DNA of 64,000 bases from Endobugula sp965214375 (GCA_965214375.1 OZ243947.1:1736001-1800000), one strand, 5' to 3'; shown: positions 1-9,088, numbered from the stretch's first letter. Notes: generated from the sequence alone by a model not told the origin. Translations and numbers: made by a program.

Positions 1-592
1 AATGAATGGGGTTATTATTCGTGATATCGTTAACTGTACGTAAAGCCCATGTAACGGCTCCCTTACCGCTGATGGTTTGCGAGCTACTACTGCCACCAAA
101 GGTCATAGTCCGACCTGCTTTGGTTTTTACGACAAAATAACTGGGATTATGGCTAGTGCCGCCATGTGCTTTAATTTGTGAGTAATTATCGATTTCTTTT
201 TTAAATTCTGCGACACCCTGGCCATCGCTATTTTGTATTTGAATAAGGCGTTTACCATCCATACAAAAACGGTCTTTATCCGTAAAAGTGACACCACCAA
301 CAAAGCGGTCATGTCCCCAGGTTGCGCCACAACGATAGATGCTCGAAGCACCACGAATATTCCAACCAATACCGACAGGGCCATTTTTCTTGGAGTCAAA
401 ATAATTTAAAGCAAGCTTAGGTTGAATACCATTACGGCCTGCTGGAGCCGTTAATGGCAGGGTATAACTAGCACCACCTTGATGCATAGACAAATTTCCG
501 GGCACCACCCCTGGAACAGTCTCACCATAGACGGATGAGAAATAAAAGAATACGCCAAAAAAACCACCAAAACTGGCAATATTTTTTTTCAT
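1..592 (-). CDS. SpvB/TcdB-like insecticidal-toxin-family protein, N-terminal part (runs off left edge)
   Basis: The minus-strand frame opening at 592 stays open for 197 codons to the window edge. It starts with a Sec-type signal peptide (MKKN, then a hydrophobic stretch ending near SSVYG). A segment follows that is typical of the SpvB / TcdB-TcaC N-terminal family: a GGASYTLPLTAPAGRNG-like strand, then LNYFDSKKNGPVGIGWNI. In this family that domain precedes FG-GAP or RHS/YD repeats that form the shell of Tc toxins and related secreted proteins. Only the beginning is visible, so repeats and any C-terminal toxin domain lie outside. The signal peptide suggests export to the periplasm or surface rather than the cytosolic Tc B-subunit layout. 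No stop or frameshift is seen in this part. Family assignment is fairly secure; function as a toxin is inference. Confidence 0.75.
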   Translation of the reverse strand, partial: MKKNIASFGGFFGVFFYFSSVYGETVPGVVPGNLSMHQGGASYTLPLTAPAGRNGIQPKLALNYFDSKKNGPVGIGWNIRGASSIYRCGATWGHDRFVGGVTFTDKDRFCMDGKRLIQIQNSDGQGVAEFKKEIDNYSQIKAHGGTSHNPSYFVVKTKAGRTMTFGGSSSSQTISGKGAVTWALRTVNDITNNNPIH

Positions 593-1302
593 GGTTTTAC
601 CTACTTGATTTATTTTAATTATTTTTTAGCTGCGTAAAAAGTTACATATGAGCTACAAAAATTTGTAAAAGGATTCTATGCAGGAAAACCAAGAAAGTAT
701 TTAGTAAATTTTTACTAAAAAAATAAAGAGAAATAGTTATTTTTTACTATTTTTTAACTGGGCGTGTAATTTCCAATCGAAAACATAGCAAGCAGTATTC
801 ACAGTATGAATACTATGCATTTAATTAACAAATATTATAAAGCTTTATATTGAATATAGTATTAATTTGTTCTCATAAAAAAGCACTAAAAAATTTATGA
901 TAATAATATATATAAATTCGCCGCACAAAAACCGTCAAATTTTAATAAACATAATAGCTTATGTCTGCTAGGCATAAGTTAAATACATCTAGCAATGTAG
1001 CACTCGTCTCTAAAGTGCTAACGCTAGAGTTAATATAACGATAGCTCTGTTATTGCGCCACTTACAGAAAAATCACAGAGATTCCTACCCATAGTTTTTA
1101 TTATCGGTTAATACTTTTAAAGCTGCGATTTTTTTCTTGGCAGGCAGTATCAATTACTTTATAAAACATTTAGGAACCTGGGCGCTTCACTCCAGACCAC
1201 CGACAAAGCTATATTCCCTTAGGAAGTTGACTATTGAACGAATAAACCAGCGGGTAGCTATCGAAAACGTACAATAGTCACTGATCAGTGGCAAACCAAA
1301 AA
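593..1302. other. AT-rich intergenic region, no gene seen
   Basis: About 700 bases of very AT-rich sequence between the divergent SpvB-like gene and the antitoxin gene. No credible open frame is visible on either strand. A small inverted repeat, TAGCACT at 998-1004 against AGTGCTA at 1014-1020, is the only structure noted. The region must hold the promoter of the minus-strand SpvB-like gene, but I cannot place it with confidence. Confidence 0.5.
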
Positions 1303-1331
1303 TTGTGTATTTTGCACAAATAACCTATAAT
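1303..1331 (+). promoter_or_regulatory. Sigma70-type promoter with operator-like repeats before the toxin-antitoxin module
   Basis: TTGTGT at 1303-1308 and a perfect TATAAT at 1326-1331 are separated by 17 bases, a good sigma70 arrangement. The promoter overlaps a TTTTGC/GCAAAA inverted repeat and two GCACAAA-like direct repeats (about 1314 and 1341). That layout would suit autoregulation by the antitoxin encoded immediately downstream. Repressor binding is inference. Confidence 0.6.
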
Positions 1332-1364
1332 CTATGCAAAACGCACAAAAATAGGTCGTTGATC

Positions 1365-1736
1365 ATGAGCGCATTACAACAAGCTGCCCCATTGCCCGAT
1401 GAAGTCTTGGCAAAAGCCACGCTAAGAGCCGCCGAACAGTTAGGGCTAAAAACGATTGAATTAGCCGCTATGCTGGGGGTACACCGCTCGGCCATTAGTC
1501 GTTTAAAAAATAAACCTTCCATTGACCCAGAATCTAAACAAGGTGAGATTGCCTCATTATTTATTCGTATGGCACGCGCGTTATATGCTCTAACTGGTGG
1601 CGATAGTTAGTGGACACACCACTTTATGCGCAGCCCTAATAAAGTCACACAAGGTATTCCCGCAGAACAAATTACCAGCATCCGGGGCTTAGTGACCGTA
1701 TTACAGTTTGTTGATGCGATTCGCGGTAAAGTATAG
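1365..1736 (+). pseudogene. Xre/MbcA/ParS-type antitoxin, interrupted by TAG
   Basis: The frame gives a 124-codon protein of the Xre/MbcA/ParS antitoxin type, interrupted by an in-frame TAG at 1608-1610. The N-terminal half holds a helix-turn-helix (LKTIELAAMLGVHRSAISRLK). The part after the stop continues in the same frame as the DUF2384 toxin-binding region (FMRSPNKVTQGIPAEQI, then GLVTVLQFVDAIRG). ATG 1365 is chosen over the upstream GTG at 1305 because it has an AGGT element before it and the upstream residues look non-coding. In relatives this region reads Gly-Asp-acidic, so the stop is plausibly a GAG-to-TAG change. The truncated 81-residue product could keep DNA binding but lacks the toxin-neutralising part. 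The RES toxin follows 14 bases downstream. Confidence 0.8.
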
Positions 1737-1750
1737 GGCGACTTAGCAAC

Positions 1751-2500
1751 ATGGATATTTGGACAGATTGCGAGGGAAGTGCACAAATCCGCCCGATTCA
1801 AGGCGAATTATACCGAGTAGTTGAAAGCCAAGAGCAAGTTGCCACATTGCAATATGTGGATTCGCTTGAAGAACAAGCCACATTAGAAGAGCTGCTAGAA
1901 AACATAAAACCGCCCTAACCAGAAAACCATCAAAGCCTACATAATTTATTAAAAACACCCTTTCGTTACCCGCCACTGCCTTGGGGGTCACGCTTTGGAC
2001 AACGCCATGAACCCAGCCTGTTTTACGGTGCCCAATCCGTTGAAACCACATTAACAGAGTGTGCGTATTATCGGTTTATCTTCTGGTATTCTATGGATGC
2101 CGCTGCTCCAACAAAATCCATTCGCACAGAACACACACTTTTTTCTGTAGGCTATAAGAGTGAGCACGGCTTACAACTACAACACACGCCGTTTGACCAC
2201 TATCTCTCAGCAATTAGCCACCCGGGAAATTACCACGACAGCCAACGGCTAGGTTCGGCAATGCGTGCAGCAGCAGTACAAGGTTTTGAATACCCATCGG
2301 CACGCGACCCTGATCATGGAACCTGTGTTGGTTTATTTACGACTGCGGCTTTCACACACAAAAAACCCAAAACTACCCAACAATGGTTGTGTGAACTTAG
2401 TGCAGAAACGATAGCGTTTAAAGCGATGGCAGGCAAAAAAATCTATCGCTTTGCAATAACCGACTTTTACCATAACGGGCAGTTACCCTACCCCGCTTAA
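1751..2500 (+). pseudogene. RES-domain toxin, interrupted by TAA
   Basis: ATG 1751 opens a frame that encodes a RES-family toxin, with one in-frame TAA at 1916-1918. RES toxins degrade NAD+ in the cytoplasm. Family hallmarks are all in the same frame: the FRYPPLPWGSRFG segment with its Arg, the TLTECAYYRF segment with its Glu, and FEYPSARDP with its Ser. The reading frame is otherwise about 249 codons, full length for the family. The stop lies upstream of the catalytic region, so no active toxin is expected unless translation restarts internally (ATG 2093 would lack the first catalytic Arg). Antitoxin and toxin are both broken, consistent with joint loss of a module no longer maintained. Confidence 0.82.
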
Positions 2501-2512
2501 GCTTTATTCACG

Positions 2513-2518
2513 TATAAT
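2513..2518 (+). promoter_or_regulatory. Probable -10 element of the ubiD promoter
   Basis: A perfect TATAAT lies 20-26 bases before the two possible ubiD starts and immediately after the RES toxin stop. No strong -35 hexamer is seen 16-18 bases upstream, so strength is uncertain. The implied leader is very short. Confidence 0.4.
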
Positions 2519-2538
2519 CTACACACCCACAATACTGA

Positions 2539-4008
2539 ATGATTATGAAATATAAAGACCTACGCGATTTTATTGACCAACTAGAACAACAAGGCGAATT
2601 AAAGCGCATTGCTGTACCAGTTGACCCTAATCTTGAAATGACAGAAATCTGTGACCGCACATTGCGTGCAGGCGGCCCAGCCTTATTATTTGAAAACCCG
2701 GTAGGCCATACTGTACCTGTATTAGCCAATTTATTTGGCACACCCACACGTGTCGCCATGGGAATGGGTGAGGACTCTGTTGAAGCCTTGCGCGAAGTGG
2801 GCAAAGTACTGGCGATGTTAAAGCAACCTGAGCCACCTAAGGGTATGAAGGACGCTTGGGACAAGCTGCCAATCTTTAAGCAAGTACTCAATATGTCGCC
2901 CAAGGTGTTAAGAAAAGCCCCTTGTCAGGAACAGCAACTCACAGGTGACGATATTGATCTTGGCAATTACCCCATTCAAACTTGCTGGCCGGGTGATGCT
3001 GGCCCCTTGGTCACATGGCCATTAGTCGTTACCAAAGGTCCGGAAAAGGAACGCCAAAACCTAGGCATTTACCGCATGCAAGTCGTTGGCAAAAACCGTT
3101 TAATTATGCGTTGGCTAAGTCACCGTGGCGGCGCACTGGATTTTAGAGAATTCCAAAAACAAAACCCCGGCAAACCCTACCCGGTTGCGATTGCTATCGG
3201 CGCTGACCCAGCCACTATTTTAGGCGCCGTTACTCCTGTACCAGACACCTTAAGTGAATACGCCTTTGCGGGTTTACTCAAAGGCGCCAAAGTTGAAGTG
3301 GTCAAATGCGTTGATAACGATTTACAAGTGCCCGCCTCGGCAGAGATTATTTTAGAAGGCCATATTTACCCTGACGATATGGCGGATGAAGGGCCTTTTG
3401 GTGACCATACAGGTTATTACAATGAAGTGGATCAGTTTCCGGTCTTTACCGTGGAGCGTATTACGCAACGCAAGCATCCGATTTACCACAGCACCTATAC
3501 TGGTCGCCCGCCGGATGAGCCTGCCATTTTAGGCGTGGCAATGAATGAAGTATTTGTACCCATTTTACAAAAGCAGTTTCCAGAAATTGTGGATTTTTAT
3601 TTACCGCCGGAAGGCTGCTCCTATCGTATGGCAATTGTCACCATGAAAAAGCAATACCCCGGTCACGCCAAGCGCGTGATGATGGGCGTGTGGTCTTTCT
3701 TACGGCAATTTATGTATACCAAGTTTGTGATTGTCACCGATGATGATGTCAATGCCCGTAGCTGGGAAGATGTGATCTGGGCCATTACCACGCGCACCGA
3801 CCCCTCACGTGATATTACGCTTGTCGATAATACGCCGATTGATTATCTGGATTTTGCCTCACCCGTTTCTGGCCTCGGCTCCAAAATGGGGCTAGATGCC
3901 ACTAACAAATGGCAAGGTGAAACTGACCGCGAATGGGGCTCTCCGATTGTGATGAGCGATGAAGTGAAACAAAAGATCGATGATATCTGGGAAGATTTAG
4001 GCTTGTAA
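2539..4008 (+). CDS. ubiD: 4-hydroxy-3-polyprenylbenzoate decarboxylase UbiD
   Basis: UbiD decarboxylates the polyprenylated 4-hydroxybenzoate ring in ubiquinone synthesis and uses the prenylated flavin made by UbiX. The 489-residue product aligns along its whole length with the proteobacterial family: LRAGGPALLFENP near the N-terminus, ERQNLGIYRMQ in the middle, then EGPFGDHTGYYNEVD, YTGRPPDEPA and PEIVDFYLPPEGCSYR. The conserved C-terminal SPVSGLGSKMGLDATNKW segment is also present. Length is normal and no lesion is visible. Most relatives begin at MKY.DLRDF, so ATG 2545 may be the true start rather than ATG 2539. The gene stands alone, with yjdM 4 bases downstream in the same direction. 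Confidence 0.97.
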   Translation: MIMKYKDLRDFIDQLEQQGELKRIAVPVDPNLEMTEICDRTLRAGGPALLFENPVGHTVPVLANLFGTPTRVAMGMGEDSVEALREVGKVLAMLKQPEPPKGMKDAWDKLPIFKQVLNMSPKVLRKAPCQEQQLTGDDIDLGNYPIQTCWPGDAGPLVTWPLVVTKGPEKERQNLGIYRMQVVGKNRLIMRWLSHRGGALDFREFQKQNPGKPYPVAIAIGADPATILGAVTPVPDTLSEYAFAGLLKGAKVEVVKCVDNDLQVPASAEIILEGHIYPDDMADEGPFGDHTGYYNEVDQFPVFTVERITQRKHPIYHSTYTGRPPDEPAILGVAMNEVFVPILQKQFPEIVDFYLPPEGCSYRMAIVTMKKQYPGHAKRVMMGVWSFLRQFMYTKFVIVTDDDVNARSWEDVIWAITTRTDPSRDITLVDNTPIDYLDFASPVSGLGSKMGLDATNKWQGETDREWGSPIVMSDEVKQKIDDIWEDLGL

Positions 4009-4012
4009 TCTT

Positions 4013-4365
4013 ATGTCTTGCTTACCCCACTGCCCCACCTGTCATTCGCAATACACGTATCTCGATGGCCTGATGCTGGTTTGTCCCGAGTGCGGTTATG
4101 AGTGGCCAAAAGATTTGCCCGCTGTTGATAAAAACAACGATGAAGACCACTTTGAAATTCGCGACGCTAATGGCGCCGTTTTACAAGACGGTGACAGTGT
4201 TACTGTCATTAAAGATTTAAAATTAAAAGGCTCATCATCGGTAATAAAGTCGGCACCAAAATCAAAAACATTCGTTTAATTGACAAACCCGATCATAACA
4301 TTGACTGTAAAATTGATGGCATCGGCGCCACGATGGTGACAGCTGCTTTTGTCAAAAAAGCGTAA
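4013..4365 (+). pseudogene. yjdM: YjdM/PhnA-like zinc-ribbon protein, frameshifted
   Basis: The N-terminal zinc ribbon is clear (CPTCHSQY, then CPECGYEW), followed by the LQDGDSVTVIKDLKLKGSSSVIK segment typical of the YjdM (formerly PhnA) family. After about residue 78 the frame fails and reaches TAA at 4279. The normal C-terminus (VGTKIKNIRLID, CKIDGIGA, AFVKKA then TAA at 4363-4365) is present in another frame. Adding one A to the AAA at 4246-4248 restores a 118-codon gene of normal length. The lesion is therefore a single-base deletion in a short A run. The function of this family is not well established; the old link to phosphonoacetate hydrolysis is not supported for this type. Confidence 0.88.
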
Positions 4366-4559
4366 TTACTCTCTCCTACACCACCCCCTCACTTGGCGCA
4401 TTTAAAAACATTTTTGTCACCTTAGATAACTTTAAAATATTTTTTTATTTTTAAAAATGATTGGCGCGCCAAACAATTCAATTTACTTGCTTTACAACGT
4501 AATAGTATTACATTGCCACATCCTGCAATGCAAAAACTAATAAATAGAGCGGAGGATTT
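4366..4559 (+). promoter_or_regulatory. Upstream region of phospholipase locus with two palindromes
   Basis: This AT-rich spacer contains a perfect 12-base palindrome TTGGCGCGCCAA at 4461-4472, and a 6-base inverted repeat GTAATA/TATTAC at 4499-4511 around a single G. Both sit upstream of a strong ribosome-binding site (GGAGG at about 4551-4555). They are candidate operator sites. No clear -35/-10 pair could be fixed. Confidence 0.35.
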
Positions 4560-4718
4560 ATGAATACGACAACTTTAGAAAAGCCTGCAACAAAAAATAA
4601 TGACGACAAAAAAATGTCTGTTTCCATTAAGTTTGCACCTATTAAAAATGACGTTTTATGTATACATTGGACGTGCAGCAAGTATGTAAATATTTTTAAA
4701 CCCAATATTATTTTATAG
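4560..4718 (+). CDS. Small open frame with strong RBS, possibly the detached 5' end of the phospholipase gene
   Basis: ATG 4560 follows a strong GGAGGATTT ribosome-binding site, the best in the neighbourhood, and opens 52 codons. The first about 30 residues (Lys- and Asp-rich, ending KFAPIKN) look like real protein; the last 20 do not. In the phospholipase frame the bases from about 4648 read as plausible protein (MTFYVYIGRAASM, then TAA 4687-4689, then IFLNPILFYSS) and run straight into the Met at 4729. One frameshift near the AAAAATG at 4645 plus one nonsense change would join them. It is therefore either a separate leader peptide or the broken N-terminus of the downstream gene. No family is recognised. 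Confidence 0.45.
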   Translation: MNTTTLEKPATKNNDDKKMSVSIKFAPIKNDVLCIHWTCSKYVNIFKPNIIL

Positions 4719-4728
4719 CAGTCCAACA

Positions 4729-6690
4729 ATGGATAAATCCAATAGCTTGGGCTCTATAAAAGCACGTGGTGCTTCCGGTTATAGCAGCTTACCTGGTGCG
4801 GTAAAGAACATGGTTGCAAAAGGCCAATATGTTGAAGCACGTTACTATGTAGAAGATGAAATTTATGCCACAACAATTGAAAATCCGGAAGGCCAACAAG
4901 GCTTTAACTGCAATATCTACAATCTGGAAAATAATTTCCCTGAAATGCAAAATGATAACATTAACAAACGACCCAACACTGGTGTTTGTTTCTCCGGCGG
5001 AGGATCACGTTCATTAGTACTTTCGATGGGGCAATTACGCGGCCTGCAAACCTTGGGATTAATGGACAAAATACGTTATATTGCATCGGCCTCAGGTGGC
5101 ACATGGTCTTCTTCTATTTTTACTTACCAGAAACAATTTAGTGATGCTGACATGTTAGGTTCTGGTGTCATCGAACCAGAAAACATTGATATTTCAGAAG
5201 TAGGACAAAACATTCCACAAATGGCAGAAATTGCGGTTAACCGCGGCAACAATAAATTAATTGGACCATTAATTGACAACCTTTACGAGCTTTCACAAAA
5301 AACATCGCTCCTTGATGGAACAACCACTTTGTGGCAACAAGGTGTCGTCGAAACCTATATGAAAAATTTCTCTTTGTACAAAGATGAAACCAGCATGAGC
5401 GACGATTATTTTACCTTAGACGAGGCAAGCAAAAACGACATCATCCAGAGAAACAGTGGTGCTTTTACAGCAGACAGTAAAAATATTATGACTGCACAAA
5501 AGGATAGACCTTATTTAATTATGAGTGGTTGTATCGCTAACGTGGAAAAAGGCGCAAAACAAGCATTTACTGGTCTGGAATTAACACCGATATATTGCGA
5601 TACACCTTATGCTGACAATAATGATCAAATAAAACTTCCTAACGGTTATTCTTTCTTGCTTGGAGGCAATGCAACAGACACTTTTACCTATGGCGGCCAA
5701 GCAACCACTCTCAGCAACAACAATACTATTTCCACACAAAAGCCGGATGTAACGATGAATATCACTGCAGCCGCAGGCATTAGTGGTAATTTTATTGGCG
5801 GCCTTGCGGCATTTATGAAAAAGTATATTGAAACATTGACTCAGAAAAATTTTGATCTAAGCACTTTAGAAAAAAGTGATGGTGAAAAAACGTTGGAACA
5901 CCAGTTATTGCAAAACCCTGAACTCGACGGCACTGCAATTACTAAGATTCTTAGTATTTTAAAATTTATTAAGAATGCAGTCACCAACCCAAGAGGCGAA
6001 CTGTGGTCAACCATTAATGCCGACAGAAAAATACCCAAGTCGCATTCATTTCCTTTAGTTGACGGCGGTTGTATTGATAATTACGGCATTATATCTCTAT
6101 TGCGAAGAAAAGTAGAGCGTATTGTTATTTTTATCAATACCGATACTGCACTACCTCCTAAAGGTAGCGATGGAAAAATTCCATTGGAAAAAACATTAGC
6201 AGATCTTAACGCCATGTTTGGCCTACCATTCGAACAGGATATTGCAACCGCTGCGGGAACAGACTTCCATCACAATCATGCATTGGAAAATACGGATCAA
6301 GTCATTAATGACGTGCAATGTAATACGCTGGAACAGGTTATGGAAGCACTAGTGGATCGCAAAGAAGCCGGGGAAGCAGTCATTGCCACAACCAATCATT
6401 TAGTGAAAGCCAATGACTGGTGGAGCATCAACCCAGATCAGGATGAAACCGTAGAAATATGCTGGGTATATAATGATTCTTCACAAAACTTGACAGATCG
6501 CTTACAGCCCGGCGTCAAAGCATTAGTGAACAGTTTTGATGACCGACATTTAAAGAGCCCTTTCCCTCAGTCAAATTTATTTTTGGCAACGGGATCAGGT
6601 TATTCAGCCAAAGAAGCTGACTTACTTGGTATGTTCTCATGTTGGACAGTTGCCGGAAGGAAAACAAGAAATTTTTCACAGACATTCTGA
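4729..6690 (+). CDS. Patatin / cytosolic phospholipase A2-like acyl hydrolase
   Basis: This 653-residue protein has the Ser-Asp lipase layout. A Gly-rich oxyanion motif FSGGGSRS lies near residue 90, the nucleophile elbow ASASGGTWSS near 125, and the catalytic Asp motif LVDGGCIDNYG about residue 445. The ASGGTW form resembles cPLA2/lysophospholipase catalytic domains more than plant patatins. No signal peptide is present at this start, so it would be cytosolic or exported by a non-Sec route. ATG 4729 has no good ribosome-binding site, while a strong one sits at 4551, so the annotated start may not be the original one. The last 12 residues also look out of frame: one added base near 6655 would give an ending ENKKFFTDILK with TAA at 6693. 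It may be a secreted or effector lipase; that is inference. Confidence 0.75.
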   Translation: MDKSNSLGSIKARGASGYSSLPGAVKNMVAKGQYVEARYYVEDEIYATTIENPEGQQGFNCNIYNLENNFPEMQNDNINKRPNTGVCFSGGGSRSLVLSMGQLRGLQTLGLMDKIRYIASASGGTWSSSIFTYQKQFSDADMLGSGVIEPENIDISEVGQNIPQMAEIAVNRGNNKLIGPLIDNLYELSQKTSLLDGTTTLWQQGVVETYMKNFSLYKDETSMSDDYFTLDEASKNDIIQRNSGAFTADSKNIMTAQKDRPYLIMSGCIANVEKGAKQAFTGLELTPIYCDTPYADNNDQIKLPNGYSFLLGGNATDTFTYGGQATTLSNNNTISTQKPDVTMNITAAAGISGNFIGGLAAFMKKYIETLTQKNFDLSTLEKSDGEKTLEHQLLQNPELDGTAITKILSILKFIKNAVTNPRGELWSTINADRKIPKSHSFPLVDGGCIDNYGIISLLRRKVERIVIFINTDTALPPKGSDGKIPLEKTLADLNAMFGLPFEQDIATAAGTDFHHNHALENTDQVINDVQCNTLEQVMEALVDRKEAGEAVIATTNHLVKANDWWSINPDQDETVEICWVYNDSSQNLTDRLQPGVKALVNSFDDRHLKSPFPQSNLFLATGSGYSAKEADLLGMFSCWTVAGRKTRNFSQTF

Positions 6691-6745
6691 AATAATTTTC
6701 AAGTAACCGCATTGAAAAATAGGCGAGTATAAGCTCGTCTATTTT

Positions 6746-7981
6746 TTATGGCTTCAGTTCTTTGATGTCAGTCAACGGTGCTATTGAAGACAACAAGCCC
6801 TGCTGCCAAGCATCACGACTATTTTTTTCTTCCCCAAGATAAGATTGTAACCGCGCCAATTCTGCATAAGTTTCTGCCAGGGGCTTTAACGACAAACTCG
6901 ACTTAAAGAAATCTTTGGCTCGCCCCCATTGCTTGTTATGCAAGCATAAACGCCCCAAGGTTAACAGCAAAAAAGGGTTGTCAGCATGTGACTTTAACCA
7001 GTCTTCTGCCGTTTTTAGTGATTGCTCTTTATTTTTTGGTATTAACATACCATACATATGGACCCATTGATCATGCCAACCACGGGCAATTGACTGTACC
7101 AACAATGCTTCAGCCTCATCGTGTTGTTGAAGCGCGCACAACTCATTAAGATAATCGGTTAAAATCTTTTCATCTTGTTGAAAATGTTTCGGCAACTCTT
7201 TCCAACATTGCTGTAACGTTTTGTAGTAATCACCTTCTTCCAGATTTTTGGCGTATTGCAACTTTTCGCTTAACCACGAGCGGTATAATTGTTGCTCCAG
7301 ATAATAGCGCTCTTTAATCGATCCGATATTATTTTGATGTAACTTTGGCAGTAACTGTTTCAACGATTTCCAATCTTTCAAAGCAACATACACCTGTTGC
7401 TGTAAACTTAATACTACCTGATGGTTTTCATTGACCTTTTCCGCACGTGACAGGGTTGCCAATGCTTGCTCATAATGCGCATTAGCAAGCTGCATTCTTG
7501 CCTGCGTTAACGCCATTGCCAACTCGCAATTTGTAGAGATTTTTTCTGCTTCATGCAAAAGACGCAACGCTTCTTGTTCATCTTTAAGCTCATAAGCACA
7601 GCGAGATGCGGCCAAATAGTTAATAATAGGCGCAGGTACTTTTTTAGCGGAACGCGTCAATTTTTTCTGTGCTGGTAGCCAATTGCATTCAATAAAATCT
7701 ATGAGCCCCTGCACAGTTTGTTGCTGTGCTTTTTCAAGGCTATAACTGCCTATTTTTTTCCTAATGCGGCGTACGCCAGACAGGCCACAACGCACAGTAT
7801 ACGTTACAAACAGCAGTAAAATAGCCAGCACAATGACCACCAACAAGGCAAACCAAAGACTCGTCTCTATACTAGTGCCGCCCCAAACCAGCAAAACGTA
7901 ACCGGACCCTTTCTGTATCTGGTAGGTAATAAAACCACCAACCAACATACAAGCACATAGCGTTATAAACCAACGCATCAT
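6746..7981 (-). CDS. hemY: HemY, TPR-containing heme-biosynthesis-associated membrane protein
   Basis: HemY is an inner-membrane TPR protein that travels with hemC/D/X in gammaproteobacteria and is thought to help heme-pathway assembly; its exact role is not settled. The 411-residue product has two N-terminal membrane segments (about residues 1-20 and 40-62). The HemY N-terminal domain follows, then repeated TPR-like helices (for example LLTLGRLCLHNKQWGRAKDFF). It overlaps hemX by 4 bases (ATGA), a sign of translational coupling as the last gene of the hemCDXY operon. Length is normal and no lesion is seen. Confidence 0.9.
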   Translation of the reverse strand: MMRWFITLCACMLVGGFITYQIQKGSGYVLLVWGGTSIETSLWFALLVVIVLAILLLFVTYTVRCGLSGVRRIRKKIGSYSLEKAQQQTVQGLIDFIECNWLPAQKKLTRSAKKVPAPIINYLAASRCAYELKDEQEALRLLHEAEKISTNCELAMALTQARMQLANAHYEQALATLSRAEKVNENHQVVLSLQQQVYVALKDWKSLKQLLPKLHQNNIGSIKERYYLEQQLYRSWLSEKLQYAKNLEEGDYYKTLQQCWKELPKHFQQDEKILTDYLNELCALQQHDEAEALLVQSIARGWHDQWVHMYGMLIPKNKEQSLKTAEDWLKSHADNPFLLLTLGRLCLHNKQWGRAKDFFKSSLSLKPLAETYAELARLQSYLGEEKNSRDAWQQGLLSSIAPLTDIKELKP

Positions 7982-9084
7982 AGAGCCCTCTCCTTATCCT
8001 CAGCTGCAGGTTTCGCTTTTTCAACAATACTTTGTTGTTTAATATAATCACCTAACAGCGTCAAAGAACGGGAAATCGATGGAACGGCATCGATAACATT
8101 CGCTTGTTGTAATTGACTGATTTCTTCCTGCAGCATGGAATATTGTGGAAAATGCTGGTAATGCAAACGCAACCAATCGCTGACTTTTTGTAAACTGTGT
8201 TGATAAATTTGTGGTTCTTTTTGTAACAGCGCCATCTGTGATTGCTCCAACATCAGGCGTAAATTAGTCGCCATTACCTGCTGTTGATATTCAGATAACA
8301 GTGGTTTGATACTTTGGTCATGACGGTTGACACGAACATAGTTATCGAGCGTAAAGAATGCACCTTGTACACTACGCCATACCAATTGATACCACGATGT
8401 TGACGCCACTTGATGTTCATCTTGTGGCTTATTATCCGACTTTTTATCATTCGGCTGTTTGACAGGGATCAACAATATTTTTTCAAGCTGTACAATCACA
8501 GCAGATAATTGCAAATACAAACTCTCACGATCTACTTGCGGAGATACCTTAAGGGATAAAATATCCTGATACAAACTATTGCGAACCGTAAAAATATCCG
8601 GCACATCAACATCACTTAACAAGGCATCAGCTGCCTCTAATAAACCCAGAACCACTTGGGCATTGCCTCCGGTAAGTTGACGCTGATTAGCCAAACGCAG
8701 CAAATAACGTGCTTCTTCCAATATCCAGATAGTACGGCTACTACCCGTTAATGCCTGCAAACGCTCGGAATGATTGTCAATACGCTGCCGTAATAGCGTT
8801 TGTTCTTTTTCTAGAGTCAGTTTAAATTCAGCCAATTGTTCTTTTTGCTTTTCCAGCAATATCGATTGCTGGCTCATTGCCGTTGCAAACCAACCAGCCT
8901 GCTCTACCAGTTGTGACTCCAATTTGGTCACACGTGCATTTTGCGATTGCCAAAAATACCAGCCAAAATACGCAACGGATGCAACCAGTGCCAACAGAAT
9001 ACTGATGACAATAAAACGCCATAAAAATCCTGATGATTTTTTAGCGGGCGCGGCAATGTTTTTTGTCTCGTTATTATCACTCAT
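7978..9084 (-). CDS. hemX: HemX, uroporphyrinogen-III C-methyltransferase-like membrane protein
   Basis: The product is a 368-residue bitopic protein: a short cytoplasmic N-terminus, a membrane helix at about residues 20-46 (WRFIVISILLALVASVAYFGWYF), then a long coiled coil (about 50-110). A periplasmic HemX domain follows (LEEARYLLRLANQRQLTGGNAQVVLGLLEAAD). Despite the older name, this family lacks the methyltransferase fold and is not expected to be an enzyme. It lies between hemD (4 bases upstream) and hemY (4-base overlap) and is co-transcribed with them. No lesion is visible. Confidence 0.92.
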   Translation of the reverse strand: MSDNNETKNIAAPAKKSSGFLWRFIVISILLALVASVAYFGWYFWQSQNARVTKLESQLVEQAGWFATAMSQQSILLEKQKEQLAEFKLTLEKEQTLLRQRIDNHSERLQALTGSSRTIWILEEARYLLRLANQRQLTGGNAQVVLGLLEAADALLSDVDVPDIFTVRNSLYQDILSLKVSPQVDRESLYLQLSAVIVQLEKILLIPVKQPNDKKSDNKPQDEHQVASTSWYQLVWRSVQGAFFTLDNYVRVNRHDQSIKPLLSEYQQQVMATNLRLMLEQSQMALLQKEPQIYQHSLQKVSDWLRLHYQHFPQYSMLQEEISQLQQANVIDAVPSISRSLTLLGDYIKQQSIVEKAKPAAEDKERAL

Positions 9085-9088
9085 AGAC

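Noticed and set aside
998..1020. TAGCACT/AGTGCTA hairpin as terminator
   Set aside because: Short stem with a 9-base loop and no T run on either side.
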